Source: Bacteroidota bacterium
GTDB taxonomy: Bacteria; Bacteroidota; Bacteroidia; Chitinophagales; BACL12
DNA length: 64,000 nucleotides
Assembly: GCA_016715425.1 (NCBI GenBank)
Contig: JADKAC010000002.1
Location: 610,324-674,323, forward strand
Direction of reading: 5' to 3'
Every line of letters starts with the position of its first letter. The first letter of the stretch is position 1. The notes under the pieces were generated by a model that did no database searches, was not told where the DNA came from, and worked only from the letters and a program-made list of their open reading frames with translations. The position numbers and the translations under genes are program-made. Of the stretch, positions 11,399 through 20,909 are shown in pieces.

Positions 11399-12457
11399 TT
11401 AGATCGGCTTCATTGTGGTGAGAATAGATTGCAGCTCCCGAATAATAGGGCGCTTTTTTAAATCGGGGGCGTAGGTATATCCATCCATATAAATTATCCG
11501 ATTATTTTTTTTATCGTAGATCCAATAATTAATAAATGATCCTCCCATAAAGTCATTTACCAATCGCCAAAGACCTCTTGTTTCAATTGCAAAGTCTCCA
11601 TTATAATTGATAGTATCAACACGAAAAGGAAAGCGATGCTCACTTGTCATAAATGATTCGGGCACATTACTGCCCTCATATAAAGTACCCAGGCTATCAC
11701 GTTTTTTAATAGCGTATTCCGGAGTAAGTTGATCTGCACTGTAATAAGGCTCATACCAAATCATGATTGCCGTACTTTGATCAATTGTTGATTTTCGCAG
11801 AAAAATAAAATTGTTGTTGGAAGATCCCAGCATTTTATAATCCGATGGAATGCGCATTTGAATTTGATGCTTATCCAGCAGCAATGCTTCTACATCTTTA
11901 TTCTCGCCGGGTAAATATTGATTACTGCGAATTTTTAATAATTCTCTTTCAGAAGTTCTATCAATTAATGAAGTAAGTGTATTGCCAATACCATCAATTA
12001 AAAGCGAATCATTTGCAGCTACAATAGTTTCTATATACTGCGGTTTGCTCCACACATCTTTTCGTGTTAAAAAAAATGTAGCGTTGGAGCTGAATACTTT
12101 TCCTTTGTTCTGTTCGCCAATTAAATCGGAAATAAATTTTGTGAAATTGGTTTGTTGAGCAAGCGTTCCAATAAAAACAATATTGCGATGACGAATAAAG
12201 GTTTTATTCAATCCATCCAAATCAGTATATAAAATATTAAATCTGCGTTCGCCTTGCGGAGTACCGCCGAATGTAGCACCAAGAGATTCATCTAATGCAA
12301 GGAATAGAGCAGAGGTAGAATCTACTTTTTCTAACACCACCACTATTTCATCTACACCTCCAACGGAATAGGGTAAAATGGAATTTTCAGGTGGTTTACA
12401 GGTAATAAAAAAAACTGTAATAAAAAAAAGAGTTATACCTGTTTTGGTAAGGCGCAT
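11399..12457 (-). CDS. DUF4837 family lipoprotein
   Basis: The protein has 352 residues. A hydrophobic N-terminus ends in a lipobox-like FFITC with the Cys at about residue 20, so a periplasm-facing lipoprotein is likely. The early motif LPYSVGGVDEIVVVLE, the segment around TPQGERRFNI and the later RHRNIVFIG match the layout I know for DUF4837, a Bacteroidota family without an established function. The ATG overlaps the stop of the upstream transglycosylase gene by one base (TAATG), which implies translational coupling. It is the last gene of a tatA-gatA-transglycosylase-DUF4837 cluster, suggesting an envelope role, but no activity can be assigned. Confidence 0.75.
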   Translation of the reverse strand: MRLTKTGITLFFITVFFITCKPPENSILPYSVGGVDEIVVVLEKVDSTSALFLALDESLGATFGGTPQGERRFNILYTDLDGLNKTFIRHRNIVFIGTLAQQTNFTKFISDLIGEQNKGKVFSSNATFFLTRKDVWSKPQYIETIVAANDSLLIDGIGNTLTSLIDRTSERELLKIRSNQYLPGENKDVEALLLDKHQIQMRIPSDYKMLGSSNNNFIFLRKSTIDQSTAIMIWYEPYYSADQLTPEYAIKKRDSLGTLYEGSNVPESFMTSEHRFPFRVDTINYNGDFAIETRGLWRLVNDFMGGSFINYWIYDKKNNRIIYMDGYTYAPDLKKRPIIRELQSILTTMKPI

Positions 12458-14031
12458 TATTTTACGAGCTTAATTTTATCTCCCACTTTCAGCGTTTCAT
12501 TTTTACTGATGTCGTTCATTTCACGAATCTTGTCAATACTATTCTCAGGATATTTTTTTGAAATACCCCACAAGGTATCACCGGATTTTACTGTATAAAA
12601 AACAAACTGCGGCTCACTCTTTGGTTTGTCGGTTCCCACTATTTGCACGTCGGTCAATTTTTGTTTTTCTGTCATCGTCATGCCGTTTATTTCAGCATAA
12701 TAGTTTTGCTTATTGCCGGGTACTTCAATTTTTAATTTTTGACCGGGAACAATTTGAGTGCTCTTTAAATTATTCCATGTCTTCAAATTCGAAATAGTAC
12801 AATCAAACCAATCGGAAATATAGCCGAGGTTATCTCCTTTCTTCACGGAATAATAAATTCTCACCGGATCTGCAGTTGCATTTTCATCAGTTACAATTGC
12901 TATTGCAGTTGCAGTTTCTGTACTTGTCTTAGCTGTAATATTATATTCAATAGGTTTATCTAAGCTTGCATACAATTCAGTTTCATTTGCATAAAACATA
13001 GCGATTGCATCCATCGGCAAACGCACAGGATAAGTAATTGGATAACCAGGGATTGTTTTTGTTTTTAAGGCAGGATTATACAATTGAATTTCATCCACAC
13101 TCATATTTACGAAAACTGATAATTGATCCAAAGTCATTTTTCTTGTAACAAAAACAGTGTCCACTAATTGATAAGTATATCCAAAGGATTCAGGAACAAT
13201 ATTGTGCTCTTTATGATATTCGAAAGTGTAGGTGGCTGCAATAAAAATCGGAACATAGCTCCTTGTTTCTTTCGGCAGATAATTCCACAGATCCCAAAAA
13301 GTAAGATCATCACCACCACCCGCTTTGCGAATTGCCTTATTCATATTGCCCGGTCCACAGTTATAAGCACCAATTGCAATTAACCAATCGTCGTAAATAT
13401 CATAGAGGTATTTTAAATATGCTATTCCGGCTTTTGTTGCAAGCAATGGATCACGACGCTCATCCACATAGGTATCAATTTTTAAACCCATCAATTTTCC
13501 GGTGCCATACATCATTTGCCATAAACCTGTTGCACCTGCTTTTGAAACCGCATGTGTATTTAACGCAGATTCAATTACGGGTACATACTTCAATTCCATC
13601 GGCATACCATTGCGATCAAGTTCTTCTTCGAACATTGGAAAATATTGCTGACTAAGTGTAAGCATTTGAGATACCTTGCCACGCTTTTTTACGGTGTAAA
13701 GATTTATGAATGCCTGCACCTGGTCATTATAGGTAAGAGGAATGCTGGTAGAAATATTTGCAATGCGCTCTCTATATATCTCAGGACTAAACCGAACCGT
13801 ATCAAAAGGATTCATATTATCTGCTGCATAATCAGCCGCATTAAATTCCCATGCAGGATTGGTAGAAAACAGAGCCTCTATCAAACTATCCATTTGATTA
13901 ACTCCAGCATCCGGTGGATTAAGAGTAAATGTGTTCCGAGATGTTGTGTCGGTGATTGAGCCATTTGCCTGTGTAATTACAACAGAACAACACATTGTCA
14001 ATAGTGCTAAAAAATTTCTTGTTATCGGCAT
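12457..14031 (-). CDS. Lytic transglycosylase with two LysM domains (MltD-like)
   Basis: This is a predicted periplasmic murein transglycosylase that cleaves the MurNAc-GlcNAc bond of peptidoglycan. A signal peptide (MPITRNFLALLTMCC) is followed by an SLT/GH23 domain. The catalytic Glu is in VPVIESALN, and the downstream SKAGATGLWQMM and AYNCGPGNM motifs are typical. Two C-terminal LysM modules for glycan binding follow (YYSVKKGDNLGYIS and FYTVKSGDTLWGIS), the last ending at the C-terminus. The open frame could extend three codons upstream to a TTG at 14,040, but the ATG at 14,031 directly precedes the signal peptide. Its stop overlaps the start of the DUF4837 gene. Confidence 0.9.
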   Translation of the reverse strand: MPITRNFLALLTMCCSVVITQANGSITDTTSRNTFTLNPPDAGVNQMDSLIEALFSTNPAWEFNAADYAADNMNPFDTVRFSPEIYRERIANISTSIPLTYNDQVQAFINLYTVKKRGKVSQMLTLSQQYFPMFEEELDRNGMPMELKYVPVIESALNTHAVSKAGATGLWQMMYGTGKLMGLKIDTYVDERRDPLLATKAGIAYLKYLYDIYDDWLIAIGAYNCGPGNMNKAIRKAGGGDDLTFWDLWNYLPKETRSYVPIFIAATYTFEYHKEHNIVPESFGYTYQLVDTVFVTRKMTLDQLSVFVNMSVDEIQLYNPALKTKTIPGYPITYPVRLPMDAIAMFYANETELYASLDKPIEYNITAKTSTETATAIAIVTDENATADPVRIYYSVKKGDNLGYISDWFDCTISNLKTWNNLKSTQIVPGQKLKIEVPGNKQNYYAEINGMTMTEKQKLTDVQIVGTDKPKSEPQFVFYTVKSGDTLWGISKKYPENSIDKIREMNDISKNETLKVGDKIKLVK

Positions 14032-14137
14032 GCAAATCAATTATTAGTGAATGTGTATAATGTGTGAATTTTTAAAACTATAAATATATAGCAATATTAT
14101 ACTGCTGGTACAATTTTACATTTTCAACAGCGGAATT

Positions 14138-15562
14138 TTAATAATCGTGCATCAACATTTCGGTCACGCTAAGCAAAGTATCTTCAGCAAAGCGTTTACC
14201 CATGATTTGGACACCAAAAGGCAATCCGTTGCTATGTCTAAATAAAGGTACAGACACGGCAGGCAATCCCGTAATATTCGCTTGAACAGTAAAAATATCA
14301 GCTAAATACATTTCAATCGGATCAGCAATTTCGTTTAATCCAAAAGCTGTTGTGGGTGTGGTAGGGAGTAAAATACAATCGTAGGTTTTAAGGATTTTAT
14401 CAGTTTCATCTTTTATTTTGCGCCTCACTTTTTGCGCATGTGTGTAGTAGGCATCGTAATAGCCGGCGCTTAAAATAAATGTGCCTAACATAATTCTTCG
14501 TTTCACTTCTTTGCCAAAGCCTTCTGATCTGGATTTGCGCAGTACCTCTTCCAAAGTACCTGCATCTTCAGTGCGATAGCCATAATTTATTCCACTGAAA
14601 CGGGAAAGATTACTACTGGCTTCTGCCGTTGTGAGTACATAATAAGTAGGCACTAAATAATTGAGATAATTAAAATCCACAGGCTCTACTATGTGTCCGT
14701 CGGCTTGTAACTTTTTTATGAGGGAGAGGATATTCTTACGAATTTCAGCATCCACTTTTTCGTTCTGCAATGCCTGAGGGTAATAGGCTATTTTAAGTTT
14801 ACGAGTACATTCTAATTTGGCGGGATATGCCGGCACAGCAGCTTCGAATGTTGTACTGTCATGTGCATCCTGCCCGGCTATTACTTCCAAAATAGCTGCC
14901 GCATCATAGGGATTGTTAGTAAAAGTGCCGCATTGATCGAAGGAGGAAGCATAGGCAATCATGCCATAGCGGGAAACTCTGCCATAAGTAGGTTTAAAAC
15001 CAACAGTTCCGGTGAAGGATGCGGGCTGACGGATGGAACCACCGGTGTCAGTACCGAGAGCAGCCATACACATACCTGCCTGAACGGCCACAGCCGAGCC
15101 GCCGGAAGAACCGCCAGGCACTTTGGATTCATCTAAAAAATTCTTAACAGGTCCGAAGAAGGAATTCTCATTGCTGGAGCCCATAGCAAATTCATCGCAA
15201 TTAGTTCGACCTATGAGGATTGCATCTTCCTGCAACAGTCGTTCTATTACTGTTGCGTTGTATAGTGAGGTAAAGTTTTCGAGGATATGAGAGGAGGCGG
15301 TTACCTTTTTATCTTTTATACAAAAGACATCCTTTACCGCTATTACAAGTCCAAATAATTTTCCGAGTGGCTGCTTACTTTTAAGTTTAGCATCTGTTTC
15401 TCCGGCTTTGGCAAGTGCATCAGTTTCGAATACTTCCAGAAAGGCATTGAGATGAACATTCTTCTCACAGCGGTTAATATATTCCTGCACCAATTGCACA
15501 CAAGAAGTTTCTCCCGCACGCAAGGCATTTTGCACTTGTTGTAGATTCTGATATTGCAGCAT
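14138..15562 (-). CDS. gatA: Glutamyl/aspartyl-tRNA amidotransferase subunit A
   Basis: GatA is the amidase subunit of GatCAB, which converts Glu-tRNA(Gln) and Asp-tRNA(Asn) to the amidated forms. The 474-residue length is normal. The amidase-signature triad is visible: Lys77 in VIAVKDVF, the cis-Ser at about 152 in PGGSSGGSAVAV and the nucleophile Ser at about 176 in DTGGSIRQPAS. A C-terminal segment FGVQIMGKRFAEDTLL is typical of GatA. The gene lies 11 bp downstream of tatA, so the two are probably co-transcribed. No gatB or gatC is in the window, which is common in this phylum where the subunits are dispersed. Confidence 0.97.
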   Translation of the reverse strand: MLQYQNLQQVQNALRAGETSCVQLVQEYINRCEKNVHLNAFLEVFETDALAKAGETDAKLKSKQPLGKLFGLVIAVKDVFCIKDKKVTASSHILENFTSLYNATVIERLLQEDAILIGRTNCDEFAMGSSNENSFFGPVKNFLDESKVPGGSSGGSAVAVQAGMCMAALGTDTGGSIRQPASFTGTVGFKPTYGRVSRYGMIAYASSFDQCGTFTNNPYDAAAILEVIAGQDAHDSTTFEAAVPAYPAKLECTRKLKIAYYPQALQNEKVDAEIRKNILSLIKKLQADGHIVEPVDFNYLNYLVPTYYVLTTAEASSNLSRFSGINYGYRTEDAGTLEEVLRKSRSEGFGKEVKRRIMLGTFILSAGYYDAYYTHAQKVRRKIKDETDKILKTYDCILLPTTPTTAFGLNEIADPIEMYLADIFTVQANITGLPAVSVPLFRHSNGLPFGVQIMGKRFAEDTLLSVTEMLMHDY

Positions 15563-15573
15563 AGGGAAGCGAG

Positions 15574-15786
15574 TTACTTCTCTTCTGTTTTTTTGGGTTC
15601 TTCTTTCATGCCGTCCTGAATTTCTTTGGAGACATTGTTTTTGGCATCGTTGAAATCACGAATGCCCTTGCCTAATCCCTTCATTAATTCGGGGATTTTA
15701 CGACCACCGAACAAAAGAAGTATTGCAAAAAGGATAATAACCCATTCCATACCGCTTGGCATACTAAGCAAAAGGACTGTATTCAT
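15574..15786 (-). CDS. tatA: Twin-arginine translocase subunit TatA/TatE
   Basis: This 70-residue protein has the TatA layout: a short N-terminus, one membrane helix (EWVIILFAILLLFGG), the FGGRKIPELMKGLGKGIRDF hinge and amphipathic helix, then a charged tail ending KKTEEK. It forms the pore-like component that moves folded proteins across the inner membrane. No tatC is nearby. It is the first gene of the cluster and has a good Bacteroidota-type -7 element about 20 bp upstream of its ATG. Confidence 0.93.
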   Translation of the reverse strand: MNTVLLLSMPSGMEWVIILFAILLLFGGRKIPELMKGLGKGIRDFNDAKNNVSKEIQDGMKEEPKKTEEK

Positions 15787-15803
15787 CTGCTGTTAATTTG
15801 TTG

Positions 15804-15811
15804 CAAAGATA
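15804..15811 (-). promoter_or_regulatory. Putative Bacteroidota -7 promoter element for tatA cluster
   Basis: On the minus strand TATCTTTG matches the TAnnTTTG consensus exactly and sits about 18-25 bp upstream of the tatA start. No convincing -33 TTG box was pinned down. Confidence 0.55.
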
Positions 15812-15913
15812 GGGCATTGAAAATGGAGTAGGATGGTTTGCGTTTTGAGTAAAAAGTTCTGACATTTATTTAGATTGAAAATTCTGTTTAGGATGATTCC
15901 AAAAATTAATTTT

Positions 15914-17503
15914 CTACTTCGGTAATAATGTTTTTAAATCTTCAATTGTATTCGCCTCCTCAATTTTTTTATCTTTTCTCCATCGCAAAATTCTGGGAAA
16001 GCGCAATGCAATTCCTGATTTATGTCGTGCAGATAAAGCAATGCCCTCGAATCCAATTTCAAAAACTAATTGCGGTGTAACAGTGCGCACTGGTCCAAAT
16101 TTTTCCAATGTATTGCGCTTTACAAAATTATCCACCTCCCGAATTTCTTTATCTGTTAGTCCTGAATATGCTTTCGCAAATACAACTAATTTATTTTCCA
16201 TATCCCATGCAGCAAATGTATAATCGGTGTAGAGGTCAGCTCTTCTGCCATGTCCTTTTTGCGCATATACCAAAACGGCATCCACACTATAAGGATCTAC
16301 TTTCCATTTCCACCAATCCCCTTTTTTTCTGCCTACTTTATATTCTGAATTTTTTTGTTTCAGCATAATACCTTCACTGAAATTTTCTCTCGATAATTTT
16401 CTTATTTCAGTTAGTGCATTCCAATTATCGAATTGAATTACAGGTGAAAATTTTAATACAGAATGATTGCTGAATTGCTGTTGCAAATCATCTAATATTT
16501 TTCTTCTTTCTTGTAATGGTTTTTTTCTGATATCTTCTCTATTCAATTCCAAAACATCATAACAAATAAAAACAACAGGTGCTTCTCTTAAAATTTTTGC
16601 ATTAATATTTTTTCTTCCGATACGAGTTTGCAAAAGTTGAAATGGAAGTGGATGACCATCGTTAAAACAAATTATTTCACCATCCAAAACGATATCTTCT
16701 TTCAATTGATTTTTTAATATTTGATACTCAGGAAATTTATCGGTTACTAATTCTTCTCCTCGGCTCCATAGAAATATTTCGTTGTTTCTAAAAATAAGCT
16801 GACCTCGGATACCATCCCATTTCCATTCTGACTGCCAATCGGATGCATCACCGAGTTGCGCAGGTTCACCTTCAATTGCATAGGCAAGATAAAAAGGATA
16901 GGGTTGAGAAATATCTGTATGTATTCTATCCTCAAAAATTAATTGTTGAAAATCTATATCATCCGGATGCCAGTTCCCGGAAATGCGATGTGCAATTATT
17001 GCAGAAGAAATTCCTGTGAGTTGACTCAACGCATTGATTATCATTTTCTGCGAAACACCAATTCGAAATCCTCCTGTAATTAATTTATTAAATGCAAAAC
17101 GCTCCGTTGATTGTAAACTATTCCATGCATTTAAAAGAAATTTTCTTCTTTCCTGCTCATCAGTTTTACTTGCCGCTTCAATTTGTTTTATCCATTGGTG
17201 TAAGGTAAAATCTGATGCATTTTCCGGAGGTGGTAACAGCAATGCAATCAGTTCAGAAAGATCGCCAACAGAATGATAACTTTCTTCAAACAGCCATTGT
17301 GGAATTGCGGAAATTTCCATTGCCCATGTGCGCAGTTGTGTGTGATTAACTTGTCGTTTTATTTTTTTTCCACTTAATATATAAATCACCCACACCTTGT
17401 CCTTATCCGTTGCTTTTTCAAAGTAATTTACAAGGGCATGCAGCCGCTGATTTGTTTTATTTGTTTCATCAAGATCAGATAATAATTGCGCAAATAATTT
17501 CAT
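15914..17503 (-). CDS. ATP-dependent DNA ligase (ligase/exonuclease repair module)
   Basis: The 529-residue protein seals nicks using ATP. Motif I is KWDGIRG at residues 228-234, with Lys228 the adenylation site. Motif III is VLDGEIICF at about 272-280. Later come SEGIMLKQ (motif IV) and DWWKWKVDP (motif V), and the oligonucleotide-binding fold ends with RFPRILRWRKDKK. The N-terminal 200 residues are the helical DNA-binding domain seen in archaeal and eukaryotic type ligases. It overlaps the upstream exonuclease gene by 4 bp (ATGA). The pair belongs to the known ligase-exonuclease-helicase-PdeM DNA repair cassette; the helicase and PdeM genes are not adjacent here. Confidence 0.93.
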   Translation of the reverse strand: MKLFAQLLSDLDETNKTNQRLHALVNYFEKATDKDKVWVIYILSGKKIKRQVNHTQLRTWAMEISAIPQWLFEESYHSVGDLSELIALLLPPPENASDFTLHQWIKQIEAASKTDEQERRKFLLNAWNSLQSTERFAFNKLITGGFRIGVSQKMIINALSQLTGISSAIIAHRISGNWHPDDIDFQQLIFEDRIHTDISQPYPFYLAYAIEGEPAQLGDASDWQSEWKWDGIRGQLIFRNNEIFLWSRGEELVTDKFPEYQILKNQLKEDIVLDGEIICFNDGHPLPFQLLQTRIGRKNINAKILREAPVVFICYDVLELNREDIRKKPLQERRKILDDLQQQFSNHSVLKFSPVIQFDNWNALTEIRKLSRENFSEGIMLKQKNSEYKVGRKKGDWWKWKVDPYSVDAVLVYAQKGHGRRADLYTDYTFAAWDMENKLVVFAKAYSGLTDKEIREVDNFVKRNTLEKFGPVRTVTPQLVFEIGFEGIALSARHKSGIALRFPRILRWRKDKKIEEANTIEDLKTLLPK

Positions 17504-18534
17504 GCAATATTTTTTTCATCGTTAATATCATCCGTTGCTATTATAGATTCACCTGTAAATTCTGTTTTCAATTCGTGAGCATCCAAATTATTTTCACGAA
17601 GCCATTTTACAAACACTGCTGTATATCCATGTGTTACATAAATTTTTTCAGCCTCTGTTAATTTCACAGCTTCATTTAATGCGGGCCAATCCACATGATC
17701 ACTCACCACAAAGCCTCTGTCAATTGCTTGTCGTCTTTTATTTCCACGCACCTGCATCCAACCGCTGCAAAAAGCAAGTGAATAGGGATCGAATTTCTTT
17801 AACCAAGGATTTCCCACCGCACTTGGCGGCGCAATGATCATTGCATTTTTAAATTCAGACTTATTGGTGTCGGCAGTAATTCTTTCTATATAGGGAAGAT
17901 CAAGACCCGCTTGACGCAAAACTTCATTCATATTAAATACTGCACCATGCGCAAATATTTTTCCATTGTGCAGATCCAATCCTTTCAACAATCGCTGTGC
18001 TTTACCAAGTGAATAAGCTACAAGAACACTTGCTCTGTTTTGTGCAGCATTTTGTTGCCACCAAGCATTTATATCTTTAAAAATTTCGCTTTGTTTTTTC
18101 CATCTGAAAATTGGAAGTCCAAATGTGGATTCGGTAATAAATGTATTGCATTTCACAGGTTCGAAAGGCGTGCTCAGAAAATCATTTTCCAGTTTATAAT
18201 CACCACTTACTACAAGAACATTCCCGTTTTTTTCTATTCTGATTTGTGCAGAGCCAGGAATATGACCGGCAGGATGTAAAGAAAATTTTATTCCGTTAAT
18301 TGTAAATGATTCATTGTATTCTACACTACAGCAATTAATCATTTCACCAAGGCGATATTTTAAAACCGGTTTAGAAAGATGATGACACAGATAACTATTA
18401 TTTCCAAAGCGGGCATGATCACTATGGCCGTGTGTGATAATACTTTTTTCTACTGGTTTCCATGGATCAATATATATATCAGCATCAGGAATATAAATTC
18501 CTTTGTCTGTCATTTGAAATAATTCCTGTTGCAT
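17500..18534 (-). CDS. Ligase-associated MBL-fold DNA exonuclease
   Basis: This 344-residue metallo-beta-lactamase-fold protein has the zinc motif HGHSDH at residues 35-40. Further ligand candidates are LHPAGHIPGSAQI and SDHVDWPAL, and STFGLPIF is a typical internal motif. The layout matches the ligase-associated exonuclease family (TIGR04122-like), related to the SNM1/beta-CASP group. It is translationally coupled to the DNA ligase by a 4-bp ATGA overlap, so the two products probably act together in processing and sealing damaged ends. The ATG is preceded by an A/T-rich non-coding gap. Confidence 0.9.
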   Translation of the reverse strand: MQQELFQMTDKGIYIPDADIYIDPWKPVEKSIITHGHSDHARFGNNSYLCHHLSKPVLKYRLGEMINCCSVEYNESFTINGIKFSLHPAGHIPGSAQIRIEKNGNVLVVSGDYKLENDFLSTPFEPVKCNTFITESTFGLPIFRWKKQSEIFKDINAWWQQNAAQNRASVLVAYSLGKAQRLLKGLDLHNGKIFAHGAVFNMNEVLRQAGLDLPYIERITADTNKSEFKNAMIIAPPSAVGNPWLKKFDPYSLAFCSGWMQVRGNKRRQAIDRGFVVSDHVDWPALNEAVKLTEAEKIYVTHGYTAVFVKWLRENNLDAHELKTEFTGESIIATDDINDEKNIA

Positions 18535-18683
18535 TGTTGTAGAGATAAATAATTAAATGGGGAAAAATGTTCAAGCAAGTGAATTTTCTTAATTCACTGA
18601 TGATTATTTTTTTTAATGCAGTCAGATAAATCTGACTGTAATAGACGAATTGAATTCAATATTAAATTACAGTTTAGTAAAAA

Positions 18684-18727
18684 AAAGTGAGGTAAATAAT
18701 ATTTTAAAATATCATTTACCTCACTTT
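18684..18727 (-). terminator. Rho-independent terminator for the barrel-protein gene
   Basis: A perfect 14-bp inverted repeat (AAAGTGAGGTAAAT at 18,684-18,697 with its complement at 18,714-18,727) is followed on the minus strand by a T run. It lies 36 bp past the stop of the small outer-membrane protein gene. Confidence 0.8.
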
Positions 18728-18762
18728 AAGTAAAATAAAAGTTTTTGGTTTTACAATTGCAA

Positions 18763-19284
18763 TTATTTAAATCGGATATTATAGGTTGCTCCAATTCCGA
18801 CACTATTGATATTACCACCTACATCTGCACTGCGATATATTCCATTGTAATATCCGAAGAAATTCCACGAATAATTATGAAATCCAATTTGAGGTTTTAC
18901 AAAATATCCACCTTCACCATTTTCGATTCCGGTTAATACACTATAACCTACATCAGCCCCGGCAAAAAAACCTTCTGATTTCGGATATACTCTAATAAAA
19001 AGTCCGAGAGGTATAATACCAAAATCTTCAAATTGATCTTTCGCAAAATAATGATTATAACCGGTGGTTAATCCCACACCAAAATGCGGTGTTTCCATTA
19101 CTTGACCTTTTAAATCTAAACCCAAAATAAAATTGTTGTAATCACTTAAATCTCCAATTGGAATACCAGCAGATACACCTGCTTTTAACCATGAATTTTT
19201 AGTTGAGATCTCAGTTGTTCCTTGCTGCGCAAAAACACTAATAGCAAAAAATGTAATTGCAAATTGTAATAATATTCTTTTCAT
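18763..19284 (-). CDS. Small outer-membrane beta-barrel protein
   Basis: A 173-residue protein with a clear signal peptide ending SVFAQQ. Alternating polar/hydrophobic strands follow (WLKAGVSAGIPIGDL, HFGVGLTTGYNHYF, FFAGADVGYSVL), and it ends in an aromatic-containing strand (IGATYNIRFK). This fits the eight-stranded OMP_b-brl type of Bacteroidota surface barrels. It is monocistronic, with its own terminator. No ligand or substrate can be assigned. Confidence 0.75.
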   Translation of the reverse strand: MKRILLQFAITFFAISVFAQQGTTEISTKNSWLKAGVSAGIPIGDLSDYNNFILGLDLKGQVMETPHFGVGLTTGYNHYFAKDQFEDFGIIPLGLFIRVYPKSEGFFAGADVGYSVLTGIENGEGGYFVKPQIGFHNYSWNFFGYYNGIYRSADVGGNINSVGIGATYNIRFK

Positions 19285-19546
19285 AAATTAATGATTTGTT
19301 TGATGGGACAATTTTTCAGATATCATGCCAAAGGAATATCTCTACACTAAAAACAACCAATTGTATTATATCTAATCAAATACACATAATGAATTCAAAT
19401 ACTAATAGGTTTTAAATAAATAATTATATCGTTATAAGAATAAATGAGTGTATTAAAGTATAAATAATTACACACCAATCAGTGTAATTATTCTACAATT
19501 AATGTATTAAAATTGCTCTGAACTTCCTGTTGAAGTATTTTAATTA

Positions 19547-20680
19547 CTAGTTTTTCTTGGGCAATTTATTGACAACCTTTTCAAACTGCTTACTTACGAA
19601 TTTCATTTCACGATCGTCGCCAGTGGAAACATTACCAATTAAAAATGCAAATGGTTGCATATTGGGTATATACATAAATACTTCTTTGAGAATAGCGAGT
19701 ACGGGAATAATAAGAATCATACCGGCCACATCCCAAATAAGTCCACCAATAATAATTGCAAGCATGGTGATTAATGGATTGATACTTACCTTATGACCAA
19801 CAATACGTGGGGTTAGAATATTACTTTCTATTAACTGTACAAGTTGAAATGCACCATATACAATGAGAGGAAGAAGTGCATTATCTTTTGTAATAAACGT
19901 ATATAATGCCGCAGTGAGAGCGCCTACTTGGGGACCTATATAAGGAACTATATTTAATAAAGCAGCAAATATTCCGAAAAATATAGCATGCTCAATTCCG
20001 CATAAATACAATATGCCTGTATTAATAATTGCTAAGATCAGCATGACTATAAACATTCCTGATATATAAGACTGCACGAGCTTTTTAATTTTAGAAATCA
20101 CATCATCAAACTTTTTTTCATCTTCCGGATGCTGTACACTTAACGACATTACCAAAAACTGTTTGAAGTGCCCTCTGTAAATCAACATTAAAAAAATAAA
20201 AATGGGAACAATAATAAACCAGATAACAGAACCCAAAATAGTAAAGACACTGCTGGCTAACTGATCTGTATTTTGTTGTATTACCATTTCAACAGCATCA
20301 CTCATACTGGAAATTTCTGCCATAGATTCAGTACCGGTTAATCCCTGAATAAATGTTTTAAACTGTAGCAACATTTTGCTGAATTTACTATCAAAATCTT
20401 CCATATCTTGTTTAAAAGAAACAATTTGTTTTACAAAACCCATTAGAATAGATACTATTAATATCAAAGAACCAACAACGACAAGTGCCGCTGAAGTAGC
20501 TCTTGGGAATCGCAATTTATTTTCCATCCATGAACAAACAGGTATAAAGAGCAGCGCAAGTAATATGGAAATCATTAACGGTACCAACACTGATTTTGCC
20601 AAAATAAGGAAAGCGAGAATCAGAGCCGTAAACAATAAAGCATAGGTAGCTTGTTGAAAATACATTTTAGAATTATTCAT
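19547..20680 (-). CDS. AI-2E/PerM family membrane transporter
   Basis: A 377-residue inner-membrane protein with about eight membrane helices: two at the N-terminus (YALLFTALILAFLILA and LVPLMISILLALLFIP), one at about 65-85, then a cluster from residue 150 on. The family signature region NIVPYIGPQVGAL is present near residue 245, followed by HKVSINPLITMLAIIIGGLIW. The family was named for AI-2 export, but members export diverse small molecules or ions, so the substrate is unknown. The intergenic gaps on both sides exceed 200 bp, so it is probably transcribed alone. Confidence 0.88.
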   Translation of the reverse strand: MNNSKMYFQQATYALLFTALILAFLILAKSVLVPLMISILLALLFIPVCSWMENKLRFPRATSAALVVVGSLILIVSILMGFVKQIVSFKQDMEDFDSKFSKMLLQFKTFIQGLTGTESMAEISSMSDAVEMVIQQNTDQLASSVFTILGSVIWFIIVPIFIFLMLIYRGHFKQFLVMSLSVQHPEDEKKFDDVISKIKKLVQSYISGMFIVMLILAIINTGILYLCGIEHAIFFGIFAALLNIVPYIGPQVGALTAALYTFITKDNALLPLIVYGAFQLVQLIESNILTPRIVGHKVSINPLITMLAIIIGGLIWDVAGMILIIPVLAILKEVFMYIPNMQPFAFLIGNVSTGDDREMKFVSKQFEKVVNKLPKKN

Positions 20681-20828
20681 AGCGGAAAGTTAGGATATAT
20701 AACCAGATTTTTGTTTTCAATATTTTTCGGAGGCTACAAATATCTATACCTTAAACTGATAATTATAATTATTCAAAGTTTGTTATTTCTATAGAAAATA
20801 GTATTTATTATCGCAGGGGTATTTATTT

Positions 20829-20857
20829 TTAATATGGATGCAAGAATTCTGCTGAGA
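20829..20857 (+). repeat. Short direct repeat, copy 1
   Basis: A 29-bp sequence (TTAATATGG, then four variable bases, then AAGA, one variable base and TTCTGCTGAGA) recurs at 22,152-22,180 with 26 of 29 matches and in the same orientation. The two copies flank the T9SS protein gene at 20,910-21,827. Confidence 0.5.
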
Positions 20858-20863
20858 AATAAA

Positions 20864-20889
20864 AAAACCGCATCTTACAATGCGGTTTT
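20864..20889 (-). terminator. Rho-independent terminator after the T9SS protein gene
   Basis: A perfect 10-bp stem (AAAACCGCAT / ATGCGGTTTT) with a 6-base loop is followed on the minus strand by a T run. It lies 21 bp beyond the stop at 20,910. Confidence 0.85.
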
Positions 20890-20909
20890 AAAAATCATTT
20901 CAAAATTTA

